Shown: positions 27,534 through 35,937 of the stretch, piece after piece
Numbering within the stretch: the first letter of the stretch is position 1
Layout: the number at the start of each line of letters is the position of its first letter
Assembly: GCF_039614715.1 (NCBI RefSeq)
Contig: NZ_CP154857.1
Span: forward strand, 124,001-188,000
Origin: Microbacterium sp. AZCO
GTDB taxonomy: Bacteria; Actinomycetota; Actinomycetes; Actinomycetales; Microbacteriaceae
DNA: 64,000 bases
Reading direction: 5' to 3'
Made by a program: the position numbers and the translations under genes
The notes under the pieces: generated by a model
Databases searched by the model: none
Told to the model about the DNA's origin: nothing
The model's input: the letters and a program-made list of their open reading frames with translations, nothing else

Positions 27534-28549
27534 TCGAGACCGTCCTGGGACCCGTCGCGCCGGAGGAGCTCGGCATCGTCTCGACGAACGAGCACGTGCT
27601 CACCGACTCGCGCCGCCTCCTGCGCCCGACGCGGGAGGGCGGCTCGCTCGAGGGGCCGATCCGGCCAGAGATCCTCGGCGACCTGCGGTGGAGCTGGATG
27701 TCGCTCGCCGACAACCTCACGCTCGACGACGAGGCCGCCGCCGGCGAGGAGCTCGCTGCCGCGCGCGCCGCGGGCCTGGGCACGATCGTCGAGGCGACCT
27801 CGTGGGGCATGGGTCCCTCGCACGCGCGCCTCGCCGACGTCTCGCGGGCGAGCGGCGTTCGCATCGTCGCGGCCTACGGCACGTATATCGACAAGACCCT
27901 CCCCGACGAGTGGCGCTCGCGCAGTGAGGCTCAGCTGGAGCAGGCCTTCACGACGGCGCTCACCGAGGCCATCCCGGGGGCGGACTTCCGCGCGGGCCTG
28001 CTCGGCCTCCTCGGCACGAGCGCCGAGATCACCCCGGCCGAGCACCGCGCCCTCCGCGCCGCCGCGCGGGCCGCCGCCGCGGCCGGCGCCGCCGTCAGCA
28101 TCCGGCTCGACGGAGCGGCCCGGCGCGGTCCCGAGGTCGCCGCGCTCCTGACGGACGCAGGGCTGCCGGCATCCCGGATCCTGTTCTGCAACATGGACAA
28201 GGTGCTCGACGCGACGTACGTGCGGGACGTGAGCGACACGGGGGCCGTCGTCGAGTTCGCGTTCGGCAGCGAGCACCACTTCGGCGACGGTGCGCGCGAC
28301 GCGACCGACACCGAGCGCCTCGCCTTCCTCACGCAATTCCTCGTCGACCGCCCCGACGCGGAGGTCTCCCTCTCGTGCTCGGTGTGGACGAAGGGGCAGC
28401 TCACGCGGCACGGCGGCATGGGCTACGGCCACGTCGTGAAGCGGGTCGCCCCAGCCCTGCGGCGCCTCGGCGTCGACGAGGAGCGCTTGCACCGGATGCT
28501 CGTGACCACCCCCGCGACCCTTCTGAACAGACCGGAGAACTCCTCGTGA
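27530..28549 (+). CDS. Phosphotriesterase-like TIM-barrel protein with metal ligands lost
   Basis: 339 residues, GTG start inside the preceding stop. Overall pattern matches PTE/PHP-family hydrolases (the WTKGQLTRHGGMGYGHV segment is very like the family's CTK-QL-YGGHGY-H). Expected metal residues are replaced: the HxH motif reads Asn20-Glu-His22, the bridging Glu/Lys position is Leu160, the two barrel His positions are Arg192 and Asn221, and the Asp of SHD is Ser284. Only His22 remains. It is therefore probably not a binuclear-metal hydrolase; a pseudoenzyme, lyase or binding protein is possible. Confidence 0.8.
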   Translation: MIETVLGPVAPEELGIVSTNEHVLTDSRRLLRPTREGGSLEGPIRPEILGDLRWSWMSLADNLTLDDEAAAGEELAAARAAGLGTIVEATSWGMGPSHARLADVSRASGVRIVAAYGTYIDKTLPDEWRSRSEAQLEQAFTTALTEAIPGADFRAGLLGLLGTSAEITPAEHRALRAAARAAAAAGAAVSIRLDGAARRGPEVAALLTDAGLPASRILFCNMDKVLDATYVRDVSDTGAVVEFAFGSEHHFGDGARDATDTERLAFLTQFLVDRPDAEVSLSCSVWTKGQLTRHGGMGYGHVVKRVAPALRRLGVDEERLHRMLVTTPATLLNRPENSS

Positions 28550-29988
28550 CCGACACCGCCCTCCACGCGACCGAGACTGCCCTGCACTGGTGGAGCGCTC
28601 GAGCGCTCGCCGCCGGCATCCGCGCACGCGAGATCTCGGCGGAGGAGGTCATGAAGGCGCACCTCGCGCGCATCGAGCAGGTGAACCCCGACGTCAATGC
28701 GATCGTGGCCCTCGTCCCCGAGTCCGAAGCCCTCGCGGCCGCTCGCGAGGCCGACCGTGCCGTCGCCCGCGGAGACGAGCTCGGAGTCCTGCACGGCCTG
28801 CCGACGGCGGTCAAGGACCTGTTGGATGTCGCCGGCCTGCCCACGACGCACGGCTCGGCGGCCTACGCGGACGCCCCGCCCGCCACCGCCGATGCCATGG
28901 TCGTGGGGCGCATGCGGCGCAACGGCGCGATCGTCATCGGCAAGACGAACACGCCGGAGGGCGGGCTCGGCACGCTGACCTTCAGCCCCGTGCTCGGCGT
29001 CTGCCGCAATCCGTGGGACCTCTCGCGACACGCCGGCGGGTCGAGCGGTGGCGCCGGCGCGGCCCTCGCGGCCGGCATGCTGCCGATCGCCGACGGGTCG
29101 GACAGCGGCGGGAGCCTGCGCTACCCCGCGTCGTTCTGCAACGTCGTCGGGATGCGGCCGACCCCCGGCCGCGTCGCGAGCGGCCGCCTCGGCAACGGGT
29201 GGACGGCCCACGGCGTGCTCGGCCCCATGGCGCGCACCAGCGACGACCTCGCCCTGCTCCTCGCGGGCATGGCCGGCCCCGACCCGATGGCGCCCATGTC
29301 GATCGCCGAGGATCCGGCGGTGTTCGTCGACGTCACGACCGCCGGTCCCGCGGGCGTGCGCATCGGCTGGAGCGCGGATGCCGGGGGAGTGCCGATCTCG
29401 GAGGAGGTCGCAGCCGTCATGCGCGATGCGCGCTCGGCGCTCTCGGCCGCCGGCTACGAGATCGTCGAGCTCGATCTGTCGGACGCCCTCGGCGACGCCG
29501 AGCGCGCGTGGGAGACCATCGAGATGTTCAACTTCTACGCCTCGTACCGCGGCGAGGCGCAGACGCACCCCGAGCGGCTCCGCCCCGACCTCCTGCGCAA
29601 CATCCGGCAGGGCGAGCAGGTCACGGCGTCAGACCTCGCCGACGCCCTCGCGATCCGGACCGAGGTGTACCGGCGCACCGAGCGCTTGTTCGCCGATGTC
29701 GACGCGATCGTGACGCCCGCGACGCCCGTTGTCGCGCCGCCCGCCGAGGACGAGTGGGTGCACCGCGTCGGCGAGGTCGAGTACGACCGCTACTTCCGCT
29801 GGCAGATGCTCGCCAACCGGATCACAGTCACGGCGCACCCCGTCGTCGTCACGCCCGCGGGTTTCAGCGGCGGGCTCCCCGTCGGCATGCAGGTCGTGGG
29901 CCGCAACCGCGGCGAATTCGACCTGCTCGCCCACACCACGGGCTTCGAGCGGATCCTCGGCCACGTGGCGCGGCGCCCGTCGATCTGA
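28546..29988 (+). CDS. Amidase-signature family amidase
   Basis: 480 residues with the Ser-cisSer-Lys triad: Lys90 (TAVKDLLD), cis-Ser166 (GGSSGGAG) and nucleophile Ser190 (SDSGGSLRYP), the 24-residue spacing typical of the family. Likely releases ammonia or an amine from an amide intermediate. GTG start with GGAG upstream and 4-base overlap with the PTE-like gene. Last gene of the long rightward operon that begins at the reductase. Confidence 0.92.
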   Translation: MTDTALHATETALHWWSARALAAGIRAREISAEEVMKAHLARIEQVNPDVNAIVALVPESEALAAAREADRAVARGDELGVLHGLPTAVKDLLDVAGLPTTHGSAAYADAPPATADAMVVGRMRRNGAIVIGKTNTPEGGLGTLTFSPVLGVCRNPWDLSRHAGGSSGGAGAALAAGMLPIADGSDSGGSLRYPASFCNVVGMRPTPGRVASGRLGNGWTAHGVLGPMARTSDDLALLLAGMAGPDPMAPMSIAEDPAVFVDVTTAGPAGVRIGWSADAGGVPISEEVAAVMRDARSALSAAGYEIVELDLSDALGDAERAWETIEMFNFYASYRGEAQTHPERLRPDLLRNIRQGEQVTASDLADALAIRTEVYRRTERLFADVDAIVTPATPVVAPPAEDEWVHRVGEVEYDRYFRWQMLANRITVTAHPVVVTPAGFSGGLPVGMQVVGRNRGEFDLLAHTTGFERILGHVARRPSI

Positions 29989-30000
29989 GGCTGACGCCCG

Positions 30001-30498
30001 TCAGTCCCCGACCGCGGCTGCTTCGAAGCTCAGCCAGAGCTCGAAGCAGTTGCGGCGCGACAGGCTCGTGACCCCCACGGAGGCGCGTCCCACGGCTCCC
30101 GCGACCGGTCCGAACACCTCGGTGAAGACCTCGGTCGCACCGCGCGAGATCTCGTGGAGCTGGTCGAAGTCCGCCGTCGTGCGGATGAAGCACAGGGCGC
30201 GCGAAAGGCCGACGACGTTGTCGAGCGAGCCGACGGCCAGTCGCATCATCCCCAGGGCGTTGAGCGCTGTGACCCGCGCCGCCTCCCGCCCCTGCTCGAC
30301 GCTGACATCGGCGCCGACGACGCCCGGATGGACTCGTTCGCCGGCGCGATTCTCAGGCGTGATCCCGCTGAGTTCGACGAAATCGCCGACCCGATGGAAC
30401 GCCTTCAGCCCGATCCCGTAGCGACCGCCATACGGCGGATCGCTGTAGTCCGGAATCGTGAGGCCGAGTCGGTGTGCGCGCAGTTCGGGCGATGTCAT
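30001..30498 (-). CDS. RidA-family enamine/imine deaminase
   Basis: 165 residues, somewhat longer than the ~130-residue classical RidA (YjgF/TdcF group). Contains VGDFVELSGITPEN and the family's Arg-containing strand (LSRALCFIRTTADF). Members hydrolyse reactive enamines or imines released by PLP enzymes and amine oxidases, which this cluster has in number. ATG 30498 with GGAGG upstream. Divergent from the ABC transporter operon across operator pairs D and E. Confidence 0.85.
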   Translation of the reverse strand: MTSPELRAHRLGLTIPDYSDPPYGGRYGIGLKAFHRVGDFVELSGITPENRAGERVHPGVVGADVSVEQGREAARVTALNALGMMRLAVGSLDNVVGLSRALCFIRTTADFDQLHEISRGATEVFTEVFGPVAGAVGRASVGVTSLSRRNCFELWLSFEAAAVGD

Positions 30499-30532
30499 TG
30501 CGGACCTCCGAGGTGGTGAGGAGACGATATAT

Positions 30533-30565
30533 GCAGGATCCCTTGTGGCTCGGATTGGATGCAAT
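30533..30565. promoter_or_regulatory. GntR operator pair D (RidA side), with a third weak box
   Basis: GCAGGATCCCTT (30533-30544) and ATTGGATGCAAT (30554-30565, one mismatch to the ideal palindrome), centres 21 bp apart. A further TTGTATCCAC at 30575-30584 lies 20 bp beyond the second box. Confidence 0.82.
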
Positions 30566-30603
30566 TATCGTGCCTTGTATCCACTAGAGATCTCCAGCGT
30601 GAT

Positions 30604-30630
30604 GTTACACCTCGGAAACACTCACGACAC
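30604..30630 (+). promoter_or_regulatory. GlnR-like box in the ABC importer promoter
   Basis: GTTAC (30604-30608), six bases, GAAAC (30615-30619): an exact actinobacterial GlnR half-site, followed at six bases by GACAC (30626-30630), a weak third element. It lies directly upstream of operator pair E, about 135 bases before the binding-protein start. Expected to add nitrogen-limitation activation to the GntR-controlled importer. Confidence 0.6.
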
Positions 30631-30633
30631 CGC

Positions 30634-30666
30634 TACGGATCCACAAGCTCGTAGATTGGATCCACA
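30634..30666. promoter_or_regulatory. GntR operator pair E (ABC importer side)
   Basis: TACGGATCCACA (30634-30645) and ATTGGATCCACA (30655-30666), centres 21 bp apart, 87 bases upstream of the binding-protein ATG. Possible -10 elements (TAGATT at 30652-30657) overlap the second box. Confidence 0.88.
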
Positions 30667-30753
30667 GCAAGCAACCCCGACCATGCACCACCCACGCGGC
30701 GGGACGCCGCCCGACGCTCCCACCACGTTGACGAAGCCCCGAGAGGAAATCGT

Positions 30754-32322
30754 ATGTTCAGGAAGTATCCGTTAGCCGGAGTTGCGATCGTCGCAGCCGT
30801 GGGCGTCGCGCTCGCCGGCTGTGCCGCCGGCGGCGCCTCTGCACCCTCCGCGAGCAGCACCGACACCATGAATCTGGAGCTGTGGTACGCGCCGGCCACC
30901 TTCAATCCGGCTCTCGCCACGGCGACGTCGGACCTGCAGGATGCCCGCCTCGGCTTCGACACGCTGCTGCGCTCCGGCGAGGATGGCCTCATCGGCGGGT
31001 TGGCGACGAAGTGGGAGGCCACGACGTCGTCCGACTACACCTTCACGCTGCGAGACGATGCGACCTGTGCCGACGGCACCGCGATCACGCCCAGCGTCGT
31101 CGCCGCCTCGTTCGACTATCTCGTCGGGCTCCAGGATGCCGCGGCAGTGAACTGGAAGAACCAGGCGTTCGGTGCCGGAACGCCGACCTTCACCGCCGAC
31201 GACGAGGCCGGCACGCTCGAGATCACGCTCAGCGAACCGTACTCGCAGCTGTTCGGCGGCATCTCGCAGCCAGGTCTCGGGGTGATCTGCCCCGCGGGTC
31301 TGGCGGACCCCGAGGGATTGGCCGCGGGAAGCGTCGAAGGCGCCTACTCGGGGCCCTACACGCTCACCGACCAGAAGGTCGGCGTGAGCGTCACGTACAC
31401 CCTGCGCGACGATTACGACGCGTGGCCCGCGTGGACGGACGTCGAGGGCAAGCCCGCCAAGACGCTGAACTTCTCGGTGCAGCCCGACGGCACGACGAGC
31501 GCGAACCTCCTCGAATCGGGGGGCATCGACGGTGCCCGCTTCTACGACTCGAACGCCCTGCGCTTCGCCGATGAAGACGGCTACAGCACGGTCACCTTCG
31601 CCAGCTCGGCCTACAACCTCGTGTTCAACCAGGCGCCCGGTTCGGGCTCGGTCTTCGAAGGAGACCAGGAGCTGCGCGCGGCAGTCGCCCAGGCGATCGA
31701 CCCGCAGGGATTCAACGACGCGGGGCTCGACGGACTGGGAAAGACGCAGTACACCGTCAACTCATCGGGGTACAGCTGCGCGCTGAAGGATGAGTCACTG
31801 CTCCAGAGCTTCGACCCTGCCGCAGCGACCGAGAAGCTCACCGGCAAGACGATCCGGCTGCTCCTCATGAGCAACTGGGACCCCGCGGCCGACTTCCTGG
31901 CGGAATCCCTCCGCGCCGCCGGAGCGACCGTCGAGGTCTCGGCTCCCGACCCCGCAGAGTGGACCAAGCAGATGCGCACCGAGCCGCAGAAGTGGGACCT
32001 CGCGGTGGCTGCGGAGAACGCCGGAACCGGTCTGATCCACCTGTCGATCGCCCGCTACCTCGGCCCGACCTACGCTCAGGGTGGCACCAACGTCGTCGGC
32101 GCGGACAACCCCGAGGGCACCGCGGCCTACGACGAGGCGATGGCCACGGCGGATCCGGACGCGCAGTGCGCGGCCTTCGAGGAGGCTCAGAAGACGATCC
32201 TCGAGCGCGTCGACATGATGCCGCTCATCACGGACACGCACCGCTACGTCACCCGCCCCGGCTTCGCGGCCCATGTGTTCAACGGATACTGGGACCCGAC
32301 CGCGATGCGGATCACGGGCTGA
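30754..32322 (+). CDS. ABC-importer substrate-binding lipoprotein (SBP family 5)
   Basis: 522 residues. Signal peptide with lipobox LAGC near residue 23, then a Ser/Ala-rich linker and the peptide/nickel/opine-binding (SBP_bac_5) fold, e.g. LELWYAPATFNPALA and the C-terminal MMPLITDTHRYVTRPG. Displays on the outer face of the membrane and hands substrate to the permeases encoded next. Ribosome site GAGGAAA. Family members bind oligopeptides, modified amino acids and glycosides; the ligand here is probably the pathway substrate. Confidence 0.9.
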   Translation: MFRKYPLAGVAIVAAVGVALAGCAAGGASAPSASSTDTMNLELWYAPATFNPALATATSDLQDARLGFDTLLRSGEDGLIGGLATKWEATTSSDYTFTLRDDATCADGTAITPSVVAASFDYLVGLQDAAAVNWKNQAFGAGTPTFTADDEAGTLEITLSEPYSQLFGGISQPGLGVICPAGLADPEGLAAGSVEGAYSGPYTLTDQKVGVSVTYTLRDDYDAWPAWTDVEGKPAKTLNFSVQPDGTTSANLLESGGIDGARFYDSNALRFADEDGYSTVTFASSAYNLVFNQAPGSGSVFEGDQELRAAVAQAIDPQGFNDAGLDGLGKTQYTVNSSGYSCALKDESLLQSFDPAAATEKLTGKTIRLLLMSNWDPAADFLAESLRAAGATVEVSAPDPAEWTKQMRTEPQKWDLAVAAENAGTGLIHLSIARYLGPTYAQGGTNVVGADNPEGTAAYDEAMATADPDAQCAAFEEAQKTILERVDMMPLITDTHRYVTRPGFAAHVFNGYWDPTAMRITG

Positions 32323-32364
32323 CCGCGTCCACCGCCCGGGCCGGAATCGAGAGGAGACTCGAAC

Positions 32365-33432
32365 ATGAGCATCATCCCCGTCGTCACCTCCATGCCTACC
32401 GGCCCGGGTGGACCCCCCATCGAGGGGGGCGGCCCTGAGCTCCCCGACGCCGCCGGCGGCGCCAAGGCCGCGTCTCTCGGCGGCGCCTGGCGGAGATTCG
32501 CACTCCGTCGGGCCGTCGGCCTCATCGTCAACGTCGCCCTCCTCGTGATCGTCACCTTCCTGATCGTCCAGCTGATCCCTGGCGATCCGGCGGTGGCGAT
32601 CGCGGGGGAGAACGCGACACTGGCCCAGGTCGAGATGGTCCGCACGCAGCTGGGCCTCGATCAGCCCCTTCTCACGCAGTTCACGCACTACATCGCGGGA
32701 GTCGTCCAGGGCGACTTCGGCGACTCGTATCGGTACCGGGTCCCGGCCCTCGACGTCGTGATGGCCGCCGTCCCCTATACCCTCGCGATCACGATCCCCG
32801 CCGTGCTGCTGCTCCTCGTGGTAGGCATCATCGCCGGCATGTGGGTGGGAGTGGCCACGCGTGGCGACCGTCGCCGGCTTCTCGGGTCGACATTCAACGT
32901 CATCACGGGGTTCGTCTCCTCCGTGCCCGTCTACGTGCAGGCGACGGCTCTCGTCGTCGTCTTCGCGGTGTGGCTGCGGGCGTTGCCGCCGGCCTACTCC
33001 GCGGCATACGACCTGAGCAACGCCGCTATCCTCCCGGTCCTCTCCCTCACCCTCGGCGGCGCCTGCGCGGTCGCGCGGGTCGTCCGGCGGGAGGCCGCGG
33101 TGATCCTCGAGCAGGACTACATGCGCACGGCGCGGGGCTGGCGCCTCCCCGCGCTCGCTCTGTACGCGAAGCACATGCTTCCGAACCTGCTGACCACGGC
33201 TCTGACGCTGTCCGGCATCATCCTGACCGCGCTCCTGGGATCGGCCCTCATCACCGAAGCGGTCTTCGCGTGGCCCGGCCTTGGAGGCGTCATCGTGCAA
33301 GCGATCTCGATCGACAAGGATTACCCCGTCATTCGTGCGGCCGTCTTCGTCATCGGGCTCATCTCGCTCGTCATCACTCTCGCCATCGACGTGATCCTCG
33401 GGCTCATCGACCCGCGAACCCTGGGAGACTGA
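32365..33432 (+). CDS. ABC-importer permease, DppB type
   Basis: 355 residues: six membrane segments after a ~45-residue cytosolic Pro/Gly-rich N-terminal extension. Contains the OppB/DppB-type PGDPAVAIAGENAT loop and the EAA-like motif around DYMRTARGWRLPALALYAKHMLPN that contacts the ATPase. Ribosome site GAGGAGA. Second gene of the importer operon. Confidence 0.9.
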   Translation: MSIIPVVTSMPTGPGGPPIEGGGPELPDAAGGAKAASLGGAWRRFALRRAVGLIVNVALLVIVTFLIVQLIPGDPAVAIAGENATLAQVEMVRTQLGLDQPLLTQFTHYIAGVVQGDFGDSYRYRVPALDVVMAAVPYTLAITIPAVLLLLVVGIIAGMWVGVATRGDRRRLLGSTFNVITGFVSSVPVYVQATALVVVFAVWLRALPPAYSAAYDLSNAAILPVLSLTLGGACAVARVVRREAAVILEQDYMRTARGWRLPALALYAKHMLPNLLTTALTLSGIILTALLGSALITEAVFAWPGLGGVIVQAISIDKDYPVIRAAVFVIGLISLVITLAIDVILGLIDPRTLGD

Positions 33433-33434
33433 GC

Positions 33435-35165
33435 GTGGCAGACACCACTTCGCCCATCGAGACCGCGACCTCGGAGAAGCCTCGCGCGTTCGCCTGGAAC
33501 GGCGGACTCATCGCAGGCCTCGTCATGCTGGCGATCATCGCCCTCGTCGCGATCTTCGCGCCGATCCTCCTGGGAGACCAGGCCAGCGGTCTCGGAAGCG
33601 GTCCGCCGAACTCGGGCTCGACCCCGGAGCACCCCCTCGGCACCGACACCCTCGGCCGCGACATGCTCGCTCGCACGCTCGTCGCCACGCGCCCCACGGT
33701 CCTGATGGCGACGGTGTCGACGGCGCTCGCCTCGATCGCCGGCATCGCGGTCGGCGTCGCGATCTGGCTGGCGCCGCGCCGCGTGCGCCAGTTCGGGCTT
33801 CGGTCGATCGAGTTCGCCGTGAGCTACCCGACCATGCTGGTGGCGATCATCGTCGCGGCGATCCTGGGCCAGGGCATGGTGCAGGTCGTCGTCGCGATCG
33901 CCGTCGCCAACACTGCCGGCTTCGCCCGGCTGACCGCGAACCTGGCTGCACGCATCGCCTCCAGCGAGTACGTGACGACCTCCCGGCTCATGGGCGTCCC
34001 CACTTCGCGGATCGCGCTGCGGCACGTGCTGCCGAACATGGCCGAACCGACGCTGATCCTGGTCGCCGGGGCGTTCGCGGGCACCCTCGTGGAGATCTCG
34101 GGCCTCTCCTTCCTCGGACTCGGCGCCCAGTCGCCCGCGTACGACTGGGGGACCCTGCTCAACGACGGTCTCAGCAAGATCATGGTCAACCCGATCGTCA
34201 TCGTCGGTCCGGCCTTCGCGCTGACCTTCGCGTCGCTGGCAGCCCTCCTCGTGGGCGACGGCCTCGCCGCGGCGGCGAACCCCCGCTCCCATAATCGGCA
34301 GGCCCGACTCGTGCGGTCGACGCAGGCCGCGTCCGCGTCTCCCGTCGCCGATGACGTCGTGCTGGTGGCCGAGGGCATCACCGTCACACACCAATCCAGC
34401 GGCCGGGAGCTCGTCTCCGACGTGTCGTTCACCATCCGGCGCGGCGAGGTGCTGGGAATCGTGGGCGAGTCCGGCTCGGGCAAATCGCTCACCGCCTCGG
34501 TCGTGGCGCGACTCCTCGGCGAGGGGCTCACCGCATCCGCCAGGCGGCTCGAGCTGGCGGGCACGGATCTCCTCGGGCGCGTGTCCGACCGCAGGCTCGC
34601 CTCGAGCATCGGGCTCGTGTACCAGGACCCCGGGACGGCACTCAATCCCGCGCTGGTGCTCGGCAGCCAACTCACCGACGTGCTACGGCTGCGTCTCGGG
34701 AAGAGCCGCCGCGCCGCGACCGAGACTCTGCTTGCGGGGTTCCGCGATGTGCGTCTCTCCGATCCGAAAGGCCGCCTGCGCCAGTACCCCCATCAGCTCT
34801 CGGGCGGCATGAAGCAGCGCGCGATGATCGCCTCGGCGATGAGTCCTCAGCCGGACCTCCTCATCGCGGACGAGCCGACCACGGCGCTCGACGTGACGGT
34901 GCAGCGCGAGGTTCTCACAGTCCTGAAGCGCATGAACCGGGAGTCCGGGACCGCCGTGCTGTTCATCTCGCACGATCTCGGTGTCGTGCGGGCGCTGTGC
35001 GACCGGGTGCTCGTCCTCAAGGACGGCGCGATCGTCGAGCGGATCGACGACGCGCAGGACCTCGCCGACGGGAAGGTCGAGCATCCGTACACGAAGCGGC
35101 TCCTGGCCGCGACGCCCGTCGTGTCGTTGCCGGATCGACTGGTCCAGAAGGAGGTCGGGGTATGA
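33435..35165 (+). CDS. ABC-importer fused permease (DppC type) and ATPase (DppD type)
   Basis: 576 residues, GTG start three bases after the previous stop. Residues about 25-285 are a DppC-like permease (HPLGTDTLGRDMLART motif, EAA region SSEYVTTSRLMGVPTSRIALRHVLPN); about 310-570 are an ABC ATPase with Walker A GESGSGKS, signature LSGGMKQR and Walker B LLIADEPTTALD. Such fusions occur in actinobacterial Dpp/Opp systems. No frameshift or internal start is needed, so it is read as one polypeptide. Confidence 0.9.
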   Translation: MADTTSPIETATSEKPRAFAWNGGLIAGLVMLAIIALVAIFAPILLGDQASGLGSGPPNSGSTPEHPLGTDTLGRDMLARTLVATRPTVLMATVSTALASIAGIAVGVAIWLAPRRVRQFGLRSIEFAVSYPTMLVAIIVAAILGQGMVQVVVAIAVANTAGFARLTANLAARIASSEYVTTSRLMGVPTSRIALRHVLPNMAEPTLILVAGAFAGTLVEISGLSFLGLGAQSPAYDWGTLLNDGLSKIMVNPIVIVGPAFALTFASLAALLVGDGLAAAANPRSHNRQARLVRSTQAASASPVADDVVLVAEGITVTHQSSGRELVSDVSFTIRRGEVLGIVGESGSGKSLTASVVARLLGEGLTASARRLELAGTDLLGRVSDRRLASSIGLVYQDPGTALNPALVLGSQLTDVLRLRLGKSRRAATETLLAGFRDVRLSDPKGRLRQYPHQLSGGMKQRAMIASAMSPQPDLLIADEPTTALDVTVQREVLTVLKRMNRESGTAVLFISHDLGVVRALCDRVLVLKDGAIVERIDDAQDLADGKVEHPYTKRLLAATPVVSLPDRLVQKEVGV

Positions 35166-35935
35166 GCGGTCCGATGGTCGATGTGCAGGGCCTCGACGTC
35201 TCGTTCGGCTCGGCGCACGTGCTGCGCGGGGTCGACCTCGCCGTTGAACGCGGGCGGACAGTCGGCATCGTCGGAGAATCGGGATCGGGCAAATCCACGC
35301 TGGCGAAGGTGCTCGTGGGGGAGGTGCGCCCCTCGGCCGGGCGCGTCGTCGTAGACGGAGACGATCTCACCCGGCGCCACCGCGCCACCCTCCGGCGGCA
35401 CCGGCGGCGCACGCAGATGATCCCGCAGGACCCCTACTCTTCGTTGTCCCCCCGCCGGACGATCGCGCAGACGCTCGCGGAGGCCATCGATCCGGTGCGC
35501 GCCCGCGTCTCCGCGCACGAGGATCAGATCGCATCGTGGCTCCGGCTCGTCGGTCTCAAGCCCGAGATGATGCACCGCTATCCCCATGAGTTCTCAGGCG
35601 GACAGCGACAGCGCATCGCGATCGCACGCGGGCTCGTGATCCGTCCGGACATCGTGATCGCAGACGAGATCACCTCCGCGCTGGATGTGTCCGTGCAGGC
35701 GCAGATCCTCGATCTGCTGGCGGAGATCAAGGAGTCCCTCGGGATCACGGTGCTGTTCATCTCCCACAACCTCGCGGTCGTTCAGCGGGTGAGCGATGAG
35801 GTGGTGGTTCTCTACCGCGGCGAAGTCGTGGAGTCGGGTCCGGTCGAACGCATCTACGCCGACCCCCGGCATCCGTACACCCGGCGGCTTCTGGACGCGG
35901 ACCCGGGCTCGCCCGGCTTCCGGCTCGAGAACTGA
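35162..35935 (+). CDS. ABC-importer ATPase, DppF type
   Basis: 257 residues. Walker A GESGSGKST, Q-loop near QMIPQDPYSSLSPR, signature FSGGQRQR, Walker B IVIADEITSALD and the C-terminal HPYTRRLL of oligopeptide-transporter ATPases. ATG overlaps the fusion-gene stop by 4 bases. Pairs with the ATPase half of the fused protein to energise import. Confidence 0.93.
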   Translation: MSGPMVDVQGLDVSFGSAHVLRGVDLAVERGRTVGIVGESGSGKSTLAKVLVGEVRPSAGRVVVDGDDLTRRHRATLRRHRRRTQMIPQDPYSSLSPRRTIAQTLAEAIDPVRARVSAHEDQIASWLRLVGLKPEMMHRYPHEFSGGQRQRIAIARGLVIRPDIVIADEITSALDVSVQAQILDLLAEIKESLGITVLFISHNLAVVQRVSDEVVVLYRGEVVESGPVERIYADPRHPYTRRLLDADPGSPGFRLEN

Positions 35936-35937
35936 CC

